Positions 40,308 through 50,233 of a DNA stretch of 64,000 nt are shown here, piece by piece. The notes beneath the pieces were generated by a model, which worked only from the letters and a program-made list of their open reading frames with translations, did no database searches and was not told the origin of the DNA. The stretch covers positions 124,001 to 188,000 of the forward strand of contig NZ_BAFX01000074.1 of assembly GCF_000308815.1 (NCBI RefSeq), read 5' to 3'. The position numbers and the translations under genes were made by a program. Source of the stretch: Nocardia concava NBRC 100430 (GTDB taxonomy: Bacteria; Actinomycetota; Actinomycetes; Mycobacteriales; Mycobacteriaceae). Numbering within the stretch: the first letter of the stretch is position 1; each line of letters starts with the position of its first letter.

Positions 40308-41597
40308 ATGGCTTGGGATTTCGAGACGGACCCGGAGTACCAGAAGAAGCTGGACTGGGTCGCGGAGTTCGTCAGGACCGAGGTGGAACCCCTGGACCTG
40401 ATCTACCCCAACCCGTATGACCGCACCAATCCGGAGATTCGTGCGCTCATGAAGCCGCTGCAGGAGAAGGTGAAAGAGCAGGAGCTGTGGGCCTGCCACC
40501 TGGGGCCCGAACTCGGCGGCCCCGGTTACGGGCAGCTGAAGCTGGCGCTGCTCAACGAGGTACTGGGCACCTCGCAGTGGGCCCCGCTCGTCTTCGGCTG
40601 TCAGGCACCGGATTCCGGCAATGCGGAGATCCTCGCCCACTTCGGCACGCCCGAGCAGAAGGCGAAGTACCTGCGGCCCTTGCTCGATGGTGAGATCGGC
40701 TCCTGCTACGTCATGACCGAGCCCACCGGAGGTTCCGACCCGACGTCCTTCCAGACTCGGGCGGTCCGCGACGGTGACGAGTGGGTCATCAATGGGGAGA
40801 AGTGGTTCAACTCCGCCGCCGAATTCGCGACCTTCCATATCGTCATGGCGGTCACCGACCCGGACGCGCCGCCGCACCAGCGGCTTTCCATGTTCATCGT
40901 GCCCGCGGACACACCCGGCGTCGAGGTCGTGAAGAACTTCACCGTCCCCGGCTTCAGCGAACACGAAGGCCACCTGCGTTTCTCGAACGTCCGCATTCCG
41001 GCTGATTCGCTCCTCGGCGCGGAGGGCCTCGGCTTCATCGTCGCTCAGACCCGCCTCGGCGGCGGCCGCGTCCACCACGCCATGCGCACGGTCGCGTTGG
41101 TGCGCAAGGCCTTCGACATGATGTGCGAGCGCGCAGTCTCCCGCCCCATGGGCAAGGGCGTCCTCGGCGGCAAGCAACTGACCCAGGAAAAGATCGCCGA
41201 ATCCTGGATCGAGATGGAGCAGTTCCGGCTGCTGGTGCTGCGCACCGCGTGGCGCATCGACAAGGAACAGGACTACCGCAAGGTCCGCCACGACATCGCC
41301 GCCATCAAGGTCGCCATGCCGAAGGTCATGCACGACATCGCCCAGCGCGCAATGCATCTACACGGCGCCCTCGGCGTGAGCACCGACCTCCCGTTCACCG
41401 ACATGATGACCTACGCCCAGATCATGGCCATCGCCGACGGACCGACCGAAGTCCACAAGATCACCCTGGCCAAGGAGGTCCTCAAGACCTACGCCCCGGC
41501 GGATCCGGTGTACCCCAGCGGTTACCGCCCGGCCCTGCGCGAGAAGGCCCGCGAATTGGTAGCCACCCGCCTCGAACACACCATCGCCAACCTCTAA
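40308..41597 (+). CDS. Acyl-CoA dehydrogenase
   Basis: A 429-aa FAD-dependent acyl-CoA dehydrogenase introducing an alpha,beta double bond. Motifs: CYVMTEPTGGSDPTSFQTRA (flavin/substrate loop), WVINGEKWFNSAAEFATFHI, FIVAQTRLGGGRVHHAMRTV and GVSTDLPFTDMMTYAQIMAIADGPTEVHK-type C-terminal helix. It belongs to the slightly longer ACAD group (ACAD10/11-like) found in mycobacterial lipid catabolism. ATG 40308 lies two bases after the TetR stop. A long bidirectional hairpin ends the operon. Confidence 0.93.
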   Translation: MAWDFETDPEYQKKLDWVAEFVRTEVEPLDLIYPNPYDRTNPEIRALMKPLQEKVKEQELWACHLGPELGGPGYGQLKLALLNEVLGTSQWAPLVFGCQAPDSGNAEILAHFGTPEQKAKYLRPLLDGEIGSCYVMTEPTGGSDPTSFQTRAVRDGDEWVINGEKWFNSAAEFATFHIVMAVTDPDAPPHQRLSMFIVPADTPGVEVVKNFTVPGFSEHEGHLRFSNVRIPADSLLGAEGLGFIVAQTRLGGGRVHHAMRTVALVRKAFDMMCERAVSRPMGKGVLGGKQLTQEKIAESWIEMEQFRLLVLRTAWRIDKEQDYRKVRHDIAAIKVAMPKVMHDIAQRAMHLHGALGVSTDLPFTDMMTYAQIMAIADGPTEVHKITLAKEVLKTYAPADPVYPSGYRPALREKARELVATRLEHTIANL

Positions 41598-41603
41598 CCG
41601 TTT

Positions 41604-41678
41604 CCGTCGAGCGGCGCATCCTGGAGGCGAATTCCGGACTATCCAGGCAAATCCCCTCCAGGATGTGCAGCTCGACGG
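41604..41678. terminator. Long bidirectional hairpin between converging genes
   Basis: Arms of 24 bp (starting CCGTCGAGCGGCGCATCCTG) pair with two mismatches around a 27-nt loop. It fills the whole gap between the acyl-CoA dehydrogenase stop and the stop of the facing hotdog gene. Confidence 0.8.
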
Positions 41679-42404
41679 TTAGAGGGTTTTCGGCTCGATC
41701 CAGAGGGCCTCGGCGAGGGCGCACAGGTCGCCGTCCGGGGTCGAAAGGGCCACGCCGACAGTGTGTTTGCGGCCGTCGCGGTGCAGGACCCAGGCGTGGG
41801 AGATGTAGTCGGCTCCGGCCAGGATGGGGGCCGTTTGGGTGGCGGTGAGGGCGGCGGTGAAGGTGCCGCGGCCCATGCCGGAGAAGATGAATCCGGCCAG
41901 GCCGCCGGGGCAGTCGAGGGCGGCCCAGACGATTTCCGGTGGGAGTTCGCCGTTCTCGTCGGCGAGGGCGGTGTCGGGGGTCCAGGCGGCCGCCATCACC
42001 TCACGGCCGGGAATCCGCCAGGGGAACAGTCGCAAGCCCCGGCCCGGCTCGCACGCCTCGCCGCAGCCGTAGCAGTCGGTGATAGTGCGACCCGGGTACG
42101 ACAGCCGCGTTTCGACCGCTTCTTTCGCCTCGGACCAGGACGGGGTGGGGATCGGGTCGATCGTGAGCGTGGCGGTGCTCGCCTCGACCAGCACGGTGTC
42201 GTCGAGGGAGGTGAAGGCGGCGCGGCCGGATTCGGGTCGCGACAGCTGGAACGGGGTGCCCACCATGACCGGGCTGCGGAAGTCGACGCGCACGGTCTCG
42301 GCGTCGGCGTGCGGCGCGAGTAGGCCCGCGATGTAGCCGCCGAACACGATGTCCGGGTAGCCGTGGATGTGTTCGGGGAGGGTGAGCGCTTCCGCCTGGG
42401 TCAT
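41679..42404 (-). CDS. Hotdog-fold acyl-CoA thioesterase-like protein
   Basis: A 241-aa protein with two tandem hotdog-type halves. The first has EHIHGYPDIVFGGYIAGLLA followed by VRVDFRSPVMVGTPFQLS. The second has a CYGCGEACEPGRGLRLFPW cysteine cluster, PEIVWAALDCPGGLAGFIF and GTFTAALTATQTAPILAGADY then ISHAWVLHRDGRKH. It probably hydrolyses or binds acyl-CoA. ATG 42404 is preferred; the frame extends to 42494 without a ribosome site. It converges on the acyl-CoA dehydrogenase operon, fitting a lipid-metabolism role. Confidence 0.7.
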   Translation of the reverse strand: MTQAEALTLPEHIHGYPDIVFGGYIAGLLAPHADAETVRVDFRSPVMVGTPFQLSRPESGRAAFTSLDDTVLVEASTATLTIDPIPTPSWSEAKEAVETRLSYPGRTITDCYGCGEACEPGRGLRLFPWRIPGREVMAAAWTPDTALADENGELPPEIVWAALDCPGGLAGFIFSGMGRGTFTAALTATQTAPILAGADYISHAWVLHRDGRKHTVGVALSTPDGDLCALAEALWIEPKTL

Positions 42405-42495
42405 GGTGAAGGTCAACCTTTCCCGGCCTGGCGGCCGATCTACACGATCGACGATACCCAGCGGCCGTACCCGTGGTCTCGTGAGATTTCGCACC

Positions 42496-43179
42496 TCAGG
42501 ACAGGGGTTGCGCTCCCCGCTGGGCCAGCATGATGGTCATCAGCCCGGCCTCCTGGGATTGGGCGGAGATCATGCCGCGCGCGGATTCCTTCACCGGGCC
42601 CGAGGCGATGAGCTGATCGGCCGCCTTCGCCATGGCCGCGCCGCCGCGATGGTGGCGCAGCATGAGCTGCAGGAACAGGATCTCGGCGTCCTTGCCCTTC
42701 GCGGCGGCCAGCGAGTCGAGCTCCGCCTGGGTGGCCATGCCCGGCATCGAGGTGCCGTTCGCGCTGGTCATGGTCATCGAATGATCGTGCGCGGCATCGG
42801 TGTTCATCCACGCCATCGGATGCTTGGAATCGGGTGAGGCATTGGCCAGGCGCAGCCAGCCGAGCATGGTGCCGATCTCCATGCGCTGGGTGTCGCCGAT
42901 CTGCTGGGCCAGCTGCCGCACCGTCGGGTCGACGCCGGAATCCAAGCGCTGCACCATGATCAGCGCCTGCTCGTGGTGAGACGACATGTCCTGGGTGAAG
43001 CCGATCTCGACCTGGCTGAGAACCGTTGTCGCGGAATGGTTCTCGGAGAACACGACCGGGCGCAGCAGCATCCCGGCCGCGATCAGCGCGAGGGCGAGCA
43101 CGACGGCCACGAGCGGCCGCCGGACCCGATCGCCCAGGCGGGCAGTCGTTGTGCCCTCGGGTTCAGCGTCTTCCGTCAC
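42496..43179 (-). CDS. DUF305 family membrane-anchored protein
   Basis: A 227-aa protein with one N-terminal membrane segment (about residues 22-42, LVAVVLALALIAAGMLLRPV) and an extracytoplasmic DUF305 domain with its two His/Met-rich motifs: IGFTQDMSSHHEQALIMVQR and LMLRHHRGGAAMAKA. Such proteins have ferritin-like four-helix bundles and are often linked to metal, particularly copper, handling. A His/Met cluster (DAAHDHSMTMTSANGTSMPG) in the middle would fit metal binding. It overlaps the preceding LVIVD gene by 4 bp, so the two exported proteins are cotranslated. Confidence 0.85.
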   Translation of the reverse strand: MTEDAEPEGTTTARLGDRVRRPLVAVVLALALIAAGMLLRPVVFSENHSATTVLSQVEIGFTQDMSSHHEQALIMVQRLDSGVDPTVRQLAQQIGDTQRMEIGTMLGWLRLANASPDSKHPMAWMNTDAAHDHSMTMTSANGTSMPGMATQAELDSLAAAKGKDAEILFLQLMLRHHRGGAAMAKAADQLIASGPVKESARGMISAQSQEAGLMTIMLAQRGAQPLS

Positions 43180-44753
43180 GAGCCGACCACGGACTGCTGA
43201 TCGGCGGGTGGCGTGTACACGTCGTCGGCGAGCTGCAACACCATGAAGCCGTTGTCATTACAGGTGGCCCACAGCTGGCTGCCGTGCCACTCCGGCGGCG
43301 AGAAGCACCAGTCGCTGGACAGGTCGCCGAAGGCCACCATGCCGGTCCGCGCCGACAGCGCCTGGGTCGGATCGAACTTGCCCTCCAGGATGGCCCGGGC
43401 CGCCGACGGGAACTCCATGGCGGGCACGCCGATAATCGAGGCCAGCGCGTGCGGGGAGTTCCACAGCTCCAGGTTGCGGCCCTTGCGCGCGGGCGGATTG
43501 AAATAGCCGATCTCCTTGGCGTGGAACGGATCCCGCACATCGAAGACGCGGATCCCGGCCTCCTCCCAGGCGCAGGCCAGCGCGGTCGGGTTGGTCGGGC
43601 GGTCCGCGGCGCAGTAGTGCGCGTCGTAGGAGAACACCGACCCGCCCATGGCCGAGGCCATCGCCGAATCCTGGTTCTCCGGCAGGTTGATCTCCAGCTT
43701 GATCTTGGTCGCCACGAACGGATTCGTCTCGTCGGAGATGTCGATGAGCTTCACCCCGCCCGCGCCGCCCTCGTCCACGGTGAACAGGTACGGCTTGCCG
43801 TCATAGGTGACCGGAATGCTGTGCTGGGTCGCCCAGCCATCTGTCCAGAAGACCCGGCCCAGGTGCGCGACCTGCGGATTCGGATCGCGGCGCTGCACAG
43901 CGCTGATGTCGAGCACGGTGAATCCGGCCAGCGCGGACAGGTACATGCGGTTGCCGTCCGGGCTGATCCCGAAGCCGTGCGCCTCGATCCCGGTGAGGCC
44001 CTGCCAGATCACGTGGGGATTGGTCGGATCGGTGAGATCGACGGCGCTGACGAAACCGGGCGCGATGCCCGAGGCCCAGTAGGTCCGGCCGTCCGGCGAG
44101 AAACCGCCCTCGTGCGTCGTGATCGGCAGCGGCATCAGCAGATTCGTGCCCGCGCCTTGGTTCAGCAGCCGGGGATGCGCGCAGTCGGAGATGTCGTAGA
44201 CCGACAGGTATCCCGCACCCTCGCCGACCGGAACACCGGTGCCCACCAGCAGTTTCCGCTCAGCGTTGACCTTGAGCGACTCCCAGGTCCCGGCCAGCAT
44301 GGCCGGTTCGGTGAGGCTCCCGGTCACCACCGGATTCGCCGGATCGGAGACATCGAGCACCTGCACGCCCTGCGAGGGCCCGAGGATATTGCCCGGGAAC
44401 AGCGATCCCGTGTACGAGCAATGGTCATAGGTCGTCGAGGTGATGCCCGCGCCCTTGCCGACATACCCGCCGACGAACGACAGATTGCAGCGATACCCCA
44501 GCGTGCTGCGCCCGCTGTTGCGGTCGTCGGCCGGAACATCGCCCTGCAGACCGTTTTCCGGCAACGCGTCCGCGCCGCAGTCCGCGCGCGGCACCGAGGT
44601 CCGCCCGACATCCAGGAACTGCTGCACCTGATTCGCGAGATCGTCCTGCAGATCCGCGGACGCACCGTGCATCGGCAGCACGGCCGCCCCCAGCAGCGTC
44701 ACCGCCAGCACCGCCGCCGGCTTGGACCGGCGCATGCGCGTGAACCGCCTCAT
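43176..44753 (-). CDS. Secreted LVIVD-repeat beta-propeller protein
   Basis: A 525-aa exported protein. The signal peptide is MRRFTRMRRSKPAAVLAVTL, cut near MHGASA. The mature part has repeated LVIVD-type blades: VQVLDVSDPANPVVTGSL, LSVYDISDCAHPRLLN, VSAVDLTDPTNPHVIW, FTVLDISAVQRRDPNP, VKLIDISDETNPFVAT, IRVFDVRDPFHAKEIG. That is six recognisable blades. A CSYTGSLFPG and several Cys residues suggest disulfides. It is probably an envelope binding scaffold. Translationally coupled to the DUF305 gene, so they may form one extracytoplasmic complex. Confidence 0.85.
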   Translation of the reverse strand: MRRFTRMRRSKPAAVLAVTLLGAAVLPMHGASADLQDDLANQVQQFLDVGRTSVPRADCGADALPENGLQGDVPADDRNSGRSTLGYRCNLSFVGGYVGKGAGITSTTYDHCSYTGSLFPGNILGPSQGVQVLDVSDPANPVVTGSLTEPAMLAGTWESLKVNAERKLLVGTGVPVGEGAGYLSVYDISDCAHPRLLNQGAGTNLLMPLPITTHEGGFSPDGRTYWASGIAPGFVSAVDLTDPTNPHVIWQGLTGIEAHGFGISPDGNRMYLSALAGFTVLDISAVQRRDPNPQVAHLGRVFWTDGWATQHSIPVTYDGKPYLFTVDEGGAGGVKLIDISDETNPFVATKIKLEINLPENQDSAMASAMGGSVFSYDAHYCAADRPTNPTALACAWEEAGIRVFDVRDPFHAKEIGYFNPPARKGRNLELWNSPHALASIIGVPAMEFPSAARAILEGKFDPTQALSARTGMVAFGDLSSDWCFSPPEWHGSQLWATCNDNGFMVLQLADDVYTPPADQQSVVGS

Positions 44754-44923
44754 CGCGGTACCCCCGTCTTCGTTTCGAGCACAAGCACGGTGACCGGCCG
44801 CACATCAGGATGGCGGCTGTGGTCACGGTTACGTCTCGAAACGCTAACCCATAAACTGACCGGCCGGTAGGGGTTCAGGCAAAGATTGTCTGTGACACTC
44901 TGGTGGTGGAAGGAGTGTCGGCA

Positions 44924-45547
44924 ATGCGCAGAGCAGGATTCGCGACAGTGGTGGCGTGTGCGGTCGTGGTGGTCGCCAGCGGATGCGGCGGTTCGACATC
45001 CTCCGGTACCGCCACCCAATCCGGTGGGCCGACGGCGGCGACCACGACGACCGCCGACGGCGGCAATTCCGGCGGCACCACCCCGGAATCGACCGCGCCG
45101 CAACCGAATCCCAAACCCACCGACACCCCCATCGCCGCCTGCGCCCCCGGCCAGGTCGACGTCACCGCGCAGAACATGGGCGCGGCCACCAGCCACTACG
45201 GGCTGACCCTGGTCTTCTCCATCGCCAACCCCGCCCAGGCGTGCACCCTCACCGGCTACCCCGGCATGGACGAGATCACCGAAACCGGCGAGGTCGTGCA
45301 CGCCGAACGGACGCTACGCGGATTCATCGGCGGGCTCCCCGAGGGCAATGACAAGGAACCCACGGTAGTGGTCAAGTCCGGCCACCCCGCCCGCGCCGTC
45401 GCCGAATCCGTCGCCTGCGGCGTGCTCGACAAACCCGACCCCAAGGTCGCGAAAGTCGAAGTCACCCCGCCCAACTCCACCGATACCCGGGTGATCGACA
45501 AGTCCCTCACCGTGTGCAATCTGAAGATCCACCCGGTCACCGAATAG
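44924..45547 (+). CDS. DUF4232 family lipoprotein
   Basis: A 207-aa lipoprotein. MRRAGFATVVACAVVVVASG-C gives a signal peptide with lipobox VASGC, followed by a low-complexity Ser/Thr/Gly/Pro spacer. The DUF4232 domain starts at CAPGQVDVTAQNMGAATSHY and includes LVFSIANPAQACTLTGYPGM. Paired cysteines probably form a disulfide. ATG 44924 is preferred over the GTG at 44903 because GGAAGGAG lies in between. Surface-exposed protein of unknown function. A palindromic ACCGGCCGGT at 44859-44868 lies in the divergent promoter shared with the LVIVD gene. Confidence 0.85.
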   Translation: MRRAGFATVVACAVVVVASGCGGSTSSGTATQSGGPTAATTTTADGGNSGGTTPESTAPQPNPKPTDTPIAACAPGQVDVTAQNMGAATSHYGLTLVFSIANPAQACTLTGYPGMDEITETGEVVHAERTLRGFIGGLPEGNDKEPTVVVKSGHPARAVAESVACGVLDKPDPKVAKVEVTPPNSTDTRVIDKSLTVCNLKIHPVTE

Positions 45548-45555
45548 CCGCGCGG

Positions 45556-47334
45556 TCAGTCCTGCTCGTTGTTGGCGAGGATGTCCCGGGCGAGGCTGAG
45601 GAACGGGTCGTCGAGCCAGGGGCAGGCCAGGGTGAGGCGGCAGAACGAGGACAGGATCGTCACCGGGCGGGTGCGGGCCGCCTCGCCCAGGTCGAGCATG
45701 CGGCGGCAGATCGCCATGCCGATATCGTCGCGGGTGTCGGGATGGGTCCAGGCGACCGCGATGAGAGCGAGCGCGGCGGCCTCGCAGACCCAGTCCTCCG
45801 GGCCGCGGAGCAAATCGAAAAGTACCGTGCGGCGGGTGGATTCGTACCAAGGTTCGGCGACGCGGTGGTGGGCGATACCCAAGGATGCGGCGACCTGCAC
45901 GGCGCGGACCCACATGTCGGGGTAGCGCGCGGTGAAGGCGCGGGTCTCGTCGTCCGCGGGGGCGGGCGGGTGGACCAGGGTGGCGATCAGGTCCGGTAGG
46001 GGTACGTCGGACAGTGCGACCGCGTGATCGTAGGCGGCGGGCAAGTGGGGCCAGCGCAATTGGGTTGTGCGCCGGACGGTCTCGGCCGACTCGCGGGCCG
46101 GGGCGGGGACGGTGCGCTCGGCGATCATGGCATCGCCGGGGTAGCGCCAGACGGCGACACCCGACGGATTCCATTCGGGGGAGGGGAGTCTCGGGTCCGG
46201 ATGACCGGCGTCCGAGACGGTGAGCTCGGCGCGGGGCAGCACGGAAAGCAGGGTCATCATGGCGCTCGGCGGCTCGACGCCGGAAACGGTGCCCTCGAAC
46301 GACAGGTCCCGATGCTCGGGCTGCTCGGCGAGGATCTGATGCAGCAGGTTCACCAGTGATTCGGTCGCGCCGTCGACGTGGCCGAGCCATGGTGTGTCCC
46401 AGGAGAATCGGGCCAGCAGATCGCCCGCGTAGTGATGGTCGGGATGGTCGCGGAGGTGGTCGGCGAGCGCCAGCAGATGGCGGGGGTCGCGGTCCATGCG
46501 ATAGCGCAGGCCCAGGAGTGCGGGCGCGGCCTTCTCGTGTGCCGGTGACTTGGCCGAAACCTCTTCCAGCCAAGGCAATCCCAGCTCCAGGCGGCCGGTG
46601 TCGGCATACAGCTCGGCCAGATCGACGTGCAGGTACACGTCGGACGGATCCCGCCGCAGGTAGTCGGACCACACCGCGATCGCATCGTCGGCCCGGCCGA
46701 TCGACCTGTACACGTGGCCCAGCATCACACTCGAGAGCCGGTCCGGATCGCGGCGATGCGCCCGCACCGCCCAGGATTCGGCACGATCGAACGCGGTGAA
46801 GCGGCGAGCCAGCGCAGAACCCAACGCGAGCAGCCGATTATCCTCGGCTTGCCGCTCGACGGCGGCGCACAGCAGCGCGAACAGCGGCCCGAGCGGATCC
46901 CGCAGCTCCTCCGGAACCGGTTCGGGCAGTGCCCGATTGAGCGTGATCAGCCCGTAGAGCACCGTCTCACCGCTCAGTGCCTCGGCGAGCCCGTCGCACC
47001 CGAGCCACGGCACCCGCGCCCACGGCAGACTCGGCTCGAAGGCTGCGAGCTGAGCGAGCAGCGACACCGCCTCATCCCACTGCCCGGCGGCGGCCAGCAG
47101 ATGCGCACGCGCGGCCATCGACCCCGCATACGGCCGCTCCATCGGATACAACCCCAATGCCGCCTCGACCCCACCCGCCGCCACGGCGAGCTGCGCCAGC
47201 ACCTCATGCGCCTCCGGCAGCGCGGGCTCGGTATTCAGCGCATCCGCGACATGATCCGCCGCATGCGCCAGATCACCGCTGTCGAGCGCCAGCACCGCGA
47301 CCGAAACCTCGCCTCGCGCTTCCGAAACCACCAC
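45556..47334 (-). CDS. TPR-repeat protein of unknown function
   Basis: A 592-aa soluble protein whose first half is helical-repeat: ALDSGDLAHAADHVADALNT, AAGQWDEAVSLLAQLAAFEP, LGHVYRSIGRADDAIAVWSD then YLRRDPSDVYLHVDLAELYA are TPR-like units. The second half (WNPSGVAVWRYPGDAMIAER; RYPDMWVRAVQVAASLGIAH; WVCEAAALALIAVAWTHPDT) has HEAT-like helices. GTG 47334 is chosen as the start where codon use and homology-like sequence begin; the frame runs on to 47679 but looks non-coding. It may be a protein-interaction scaffold. It faces the TerD-VWA gene across 447 bp. Confidence 0.7.
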   Translation of the reverse strand: MVVSEARGEVSVAVLALDSGDLAHAADHVADALNTEPALPEAHEVLAQLAVAAGGVEAALGLYPMERPYAGSMAARAHLLAAAGQWDEAVSLLAQLAAFEPSLPWARVPWLGCDGLAEALSGETVLYGLITLNRALPEPVPEELRDPLGPLFALLCAAVERQAEDNRLLALGSALARRFTAFDRAESWAVRAHRRDPDRLSSVMLGHVYRSIGRADDAIAVWSDYLRRDPSDVYLHVDLAELYADTGRLELGLPWLEEVSAKSPAHEKAAPALLGLRYRMDRDPRHLLALADHLRDHPDHHYAGDLLARFSWDTPWLGHVDGATESLVNLLHQILAEQPEHRDLSFEGTVSGVEPPSAMMTLLSVLPRAELTVSDAGHPDPRLPSPEWNPSGVAVWRYPGDAMIAERTVPAPARESAETVRRTTQLRWPHLPAAYDHAVALSDVPLPDLIATLVHPPAPADDETRAFTARYPDMWVRAVQVAASLGIAHHRVAEPWYESTRRTVLFDLLRGPEDWVCEAAALALIAVAWTHPDTRDDIGMAICRRMLDLGEAARTRPVTILSSFCRLTLACPWLDDPFLSLARDILANNEQD

Positions 47335-47781
47335 ACCACTCCCCGCATATCGACTCGGCCGATTCGACCTTCGCGCACATGATCTCCGACCACGTCGCCC
47401 TTCGCCCGCCGAGGTGCTTGCTCGATGAGATCCGCCAGGGCTCAGTGGGTTTCGAGAGCCGGGCTCGGCAGACTGGAGCGTACCCTCGGTGCCCGATCCG
47501 CCACCCCGCAGGTCGGTGGGCAGCAGCCGCCGGGGCGGTGTGGGCCTGCGACCCCTGGTCACGCCGCGACCCCCTTGCCGATCTCGCGCGGCACGACTCG
47601 TCACGCGCCGTGCATGCCGCGCAGCACGACCACTTGTCCTTGGTTCGACGACCGGCCTCGGGAACTGGTGCGCCAGCATGGCCGGGACGGCCGCGGACAG
47701 AGCGAGTTTCGGCCCGGGGCATGGCGGAATGATCGTCGGCTATCGGATGTGGCGGGGCAAGGTCTGCGGCAGACTGGGGCG
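47335..47781. other. 447-bp divergent intergenic region
   Basis: The promoters of the TPR and TerD-VWA genes must lie here. I see no convincing gene; the open frames are arginine-rich and lack family features. A motif GGCAGACTGG occurs twice (about 47467 and 47768), the second just before the TerD start. Its meaning is unclear. Confidence 0.4.
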
Positions 47782-49335
47782 GTGACGAATCTCAGCAAAG
47801 GCGCCAATGTGCCGGTGTCCGCGTCCGCCGTGCGTGCGGTGGTGGGCTGGTCGGGTGGGGCCGGGGTGCCCGATATCGACGCGTCGGCGCTGCTGCTGAC
47901 CGCATCCGGGAAGGTGCGCAGCGATGCGGATTTCGTGTTCTACAACCAGCCGAGGCATATCAGCGGGGCGGTGCAGTATCCGGGGAAGCAAGGCACAGCC
48001 GATGCCGTCGAGGTGAATCTGGCCGGGGTTGAGGCGGATATCGAGCGGATCGCATTGTGCGCGTCCGCCGACGGCGGGACCTTCGGGCAGGTGCCCGGGC
48101 TACATCTGCGATTGCTCGACGCCGCCGGGGGATCCGAGATCGCCAGGTTCGATATCGCCGCCGGGCCGGAGACCGCCATGCTGTGCGGCGAGCTCTACCG
48201 GCGCGCGGGCACGTGGAAGTTCCGCGCCGTCGGGCAAGGGTGGTCCAGCGGATTGGCCGGACTGGCAACGGATTTCGGGATCACCGTCGACGAGGCACCG
48301 CCACAGCCGATTCCGACCGCGCCCCAGCCCACTCCCCAGATGCCGCCTGGTCAGTACCCAGCGCCCGGTCAGTTCGCGCCGCCCTCCCCGGGCGGGTTCG
48401 CGCCACCTCCGCCTGTGGGGCAGTACCCGCCGCCAGTGCCCTCCGGGCAGTTCCCACCACCGGCACCCGCCGGGCAGTATCCGCCGCCACCAGGGCAGTT
48501 CGCGCCTGCGCCACCCGCCGGGCACCCTGCGCCGCCCGCGCCTCCGTCGCCCGGTGGCCCCGGGATCCGGCTGACCAAGGGGGAGGAGCGGCTGCCCATC
48601 GATATGCGGAAGCGGTTGTCGCTGCGCAAGGAGCAGGTCGCGGTCAATCTCGCCAAGCGTGGCATGCAAGGACTGACCGCACGAGTGGTGCTGGTGCTGG
48701 ATGCTTCTGGGTCGATGACGCAGCTCTACAAGAAGCGGGTCGTGCATCGGGTGGTGGAGCGGATGGCGGCGGTGGCCGCGCAGCTCGATGACAACGGGAG
48801 CATGCAGGCGTGGACCTTCGCCACCGAGGCGGCGCGGCTGCCCGATCTGAACATCGGGGAGCTGCCGCAGTGGCTGGAACTGCATGTGCGCGTGGGCGAG
48901 ATGGGGCTCTTCGGGCGTCGGCGACCGCCGCAACTGCATCCCGGGCAGGTGGACATGCGCGCCATCGGCTTCTCCAACGATGAGCCGAAAGCCATTGCGC
49001 AGGTGCGTGATTACGTCCGCCGGGAGCCGCTGCCCATGCCGACGCTGGTGCTGTTCTTCTCCGACGGCGGGGTGCACAGGAATCGGGAGATCGAACACGA
49101 ATTGCGTTCGGCGGTGGAGGAACCGATCTTCTGGCAGTTCATCGGGCTGGGTCAGCGCGGCGGATACGGCGTGCTCGAGCAGCTCGACACCATGGGCGGC
49201 CGCCGGGTCGACAATGTGGGGTTCTTCGCCGTGGACGATATCGACAAGATCAGCGATGCGGAGCTTTACGATCGGCTGCTGGCGGAGTTCCCGTCCTGGA
49301 TCACGGCTGCGGCACGCGCGGGGATTCTGCGCTGA
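47782..49335 (+). CDS. TerD-domain/proline-rich/VWA fusion protein
   Basis: A 517-aa protein. Residues about 1-170 form a TerD-type calcium-binding stress domain: [49 protein letters not shown] and [20 protein letters not shown]. Residues about 175-265 are a Pro/Gly/Gln-rich linker with PPPxGQ-type repeats. From about residue 285 a von Willebrand factor A domain follows with the MIDAS motif DASGSM and [17 protein letters not shown]. Related TerD-VWA fusions occur in actinobacterial ter-like systems, which respond to tellurite or envelope stress. Its 3' end overlaps the facing gene by 35 bp. GTG start. Confidence 0.9.
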   Translation: MTNLSKGANVPVSASAVRAVVGWSGGAGVPDIDASALLLTASGKVRSDADFVFYNQPRHISGAVQYPGKQGTADAVEVNLAGVEADIERIALCASADGGTFGQVPGLHLRLLDAAGGSEIARFDIAAGPETAMLCGELYRRAGTWKFRAVGQGWSSGLAGLATDFGITVDEAPPQPIPTAPQPTPQMPPGQYPAPGQFAPPSPGGFAPPPPVGQYPPPVPSGQFPPPAPAGQYPPPPGQFAPAPPAGHPAPPAPPSPGGPGIRLTKGEERLPIDMRKRLSLRKEQVAVNLAKRGMQGLTARVVLVLDASGSMTQLYKKRVVHRVVERMAAVAAQLDDNGSMQAWTFATEAARLPDLNIGELPQWLELHVRVGEMGLFGRRRPPQLHPGQVDMRAIGFSNDEPKAIAQVRDYVRREPLPMPTLVLFFSDGGVHRNREIEHELRSAVEEPIFWQFIGLGQRGGYGVLEQLDTMGGRRVDNVGFFAVDDIDKISDAELYDRLLAEFPSWITAAARAGILR

Positions 49336-50233
49336 CGGCAAGCAACTCCCGGCAGGCGGTCAGCAGGCGGGTTCGTAGGGTCTCGGCGCGGGCGGCGATA
49401 TCCGCCTGCGCCCGGACGTATTCGGCTCGGCCGGAGGGGGTTTCGATCCGGATCGGTTCGTAGCCGAACTCCAACAGGTCGTACGGGCTGGCCTTCATAT
49501 CGAGTTCGCGGGCCGCGCACGCCAGTTCGAAGGCATTGAACAACAGGTCGGAGCCGATCAAGGGGGTGAGTTTGAAACCCCACTTGTAGATGTCCATATT
49601 GGCGTGCAGGCAGCCGGGCTGCTCGCGGTCGACCTGGAGTTCACGGGTGAGGGGCTCGATATTGAGCGGCACCGCTTCGGGGGTGAAGAACCGGAAGGCA
49701 TCGAAATGGGTGCAGCGCAGTTGCATCGATTCGACGACCGCGTCGGTGCCCGCGGAGCCCAGGCGCAGCGGAACCTGCTGATGGCGCACATCGTCGGTGC
49801 GATAGACCATGGCCCACTCGTGCAGGCCGAAGCAGGACAGCTGAGCCGGGCGCGTGGCGGTGGCCGCCAGCAGGCGGGCGACGAATTCGACGGTGTCGCG
49901 GCGCTTTTCGAGGAACGCCGGGTCGGCGGTCCACCCGGTGAGCGGTGCGCCGACCTCGGCCGAGATCCGGTGGTAGCCACGGAATTCGGTGTACTCGGGA
50001 GCCTCGGCCAGGATGGTGCCGAAGCCGGGGTGCCAGCGCTTGAGCTGGGCGGGCTTGTGGCCGTAGTAGGTGAACAGGAAGTCGATCACCGGATGCTTCG
50101 AACCCGCCGCCCGCCGTTGCAGATACGGGCCGACCAGGGCATCGACCCGATCGCGGTGGGCGGCCGCCCGGCCCCGCCAGTCGGGGCCGGACAACCACTC
50201 GGATCCGGGTAGGTCGTTGTACACGTTCATCAT
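49301..50233 (-). CDS. Conserved actinobacterial protein, often annotated 3-methyladenine DNA glycosylase
   Basis: A 310-aa protein. [62 protein letters not shown] and [20 protein letters not shown] match a conserved actinobacterial family that databases commonly call 3-methyladenine DNA glycosylase. I see neither a helix-hairpin-helix motif nor AAG-type motifs that would prove glycosylase activity, so treat the name with caution. The HEW and HANMD motifs suggest metal or substrate binding. It overlaps the upstream CBS gene start by 4 bp and the converging TerD-VWA gene by 35 bp. Confidence 0.75.
   Translation of the reverse strand: MMNVYNDLPGSEWLSGPDWRGRAAAHRDRVDALVGPYLQRRAAGSKHPVIDFLFTYYGHKPAQLKRWHPGFGTILAEAPEYTEFRGYHRISAEVGAPLTGWTADPAFLEKRRDTVEFVARLLAATATRPAQLSCFGLHEWAMVYRTDDVRHQQVPLRLGSAGTDAVVESMQLRCTHFDAFRFFTPEAVPLNIEPLTRELQVDREQPGCLHANMDIYKWGFKLTPLIGSDLLFNAFELACAARELDMKASPYDLLEFGYEPIRIETPSGRAEYVRAQADIAARAETLRTRLLTACRELLAVSAESPRVPQP

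Noticed and set aside
48340-48560. Repetitive stretch that could be mistaken for a CRISPR or tandem-repeat array
   Set aside because: It is the coding region of the Pro/Gly/Gln-rich linker in the TerD-VWA protein; repeats are irregular and in frame.
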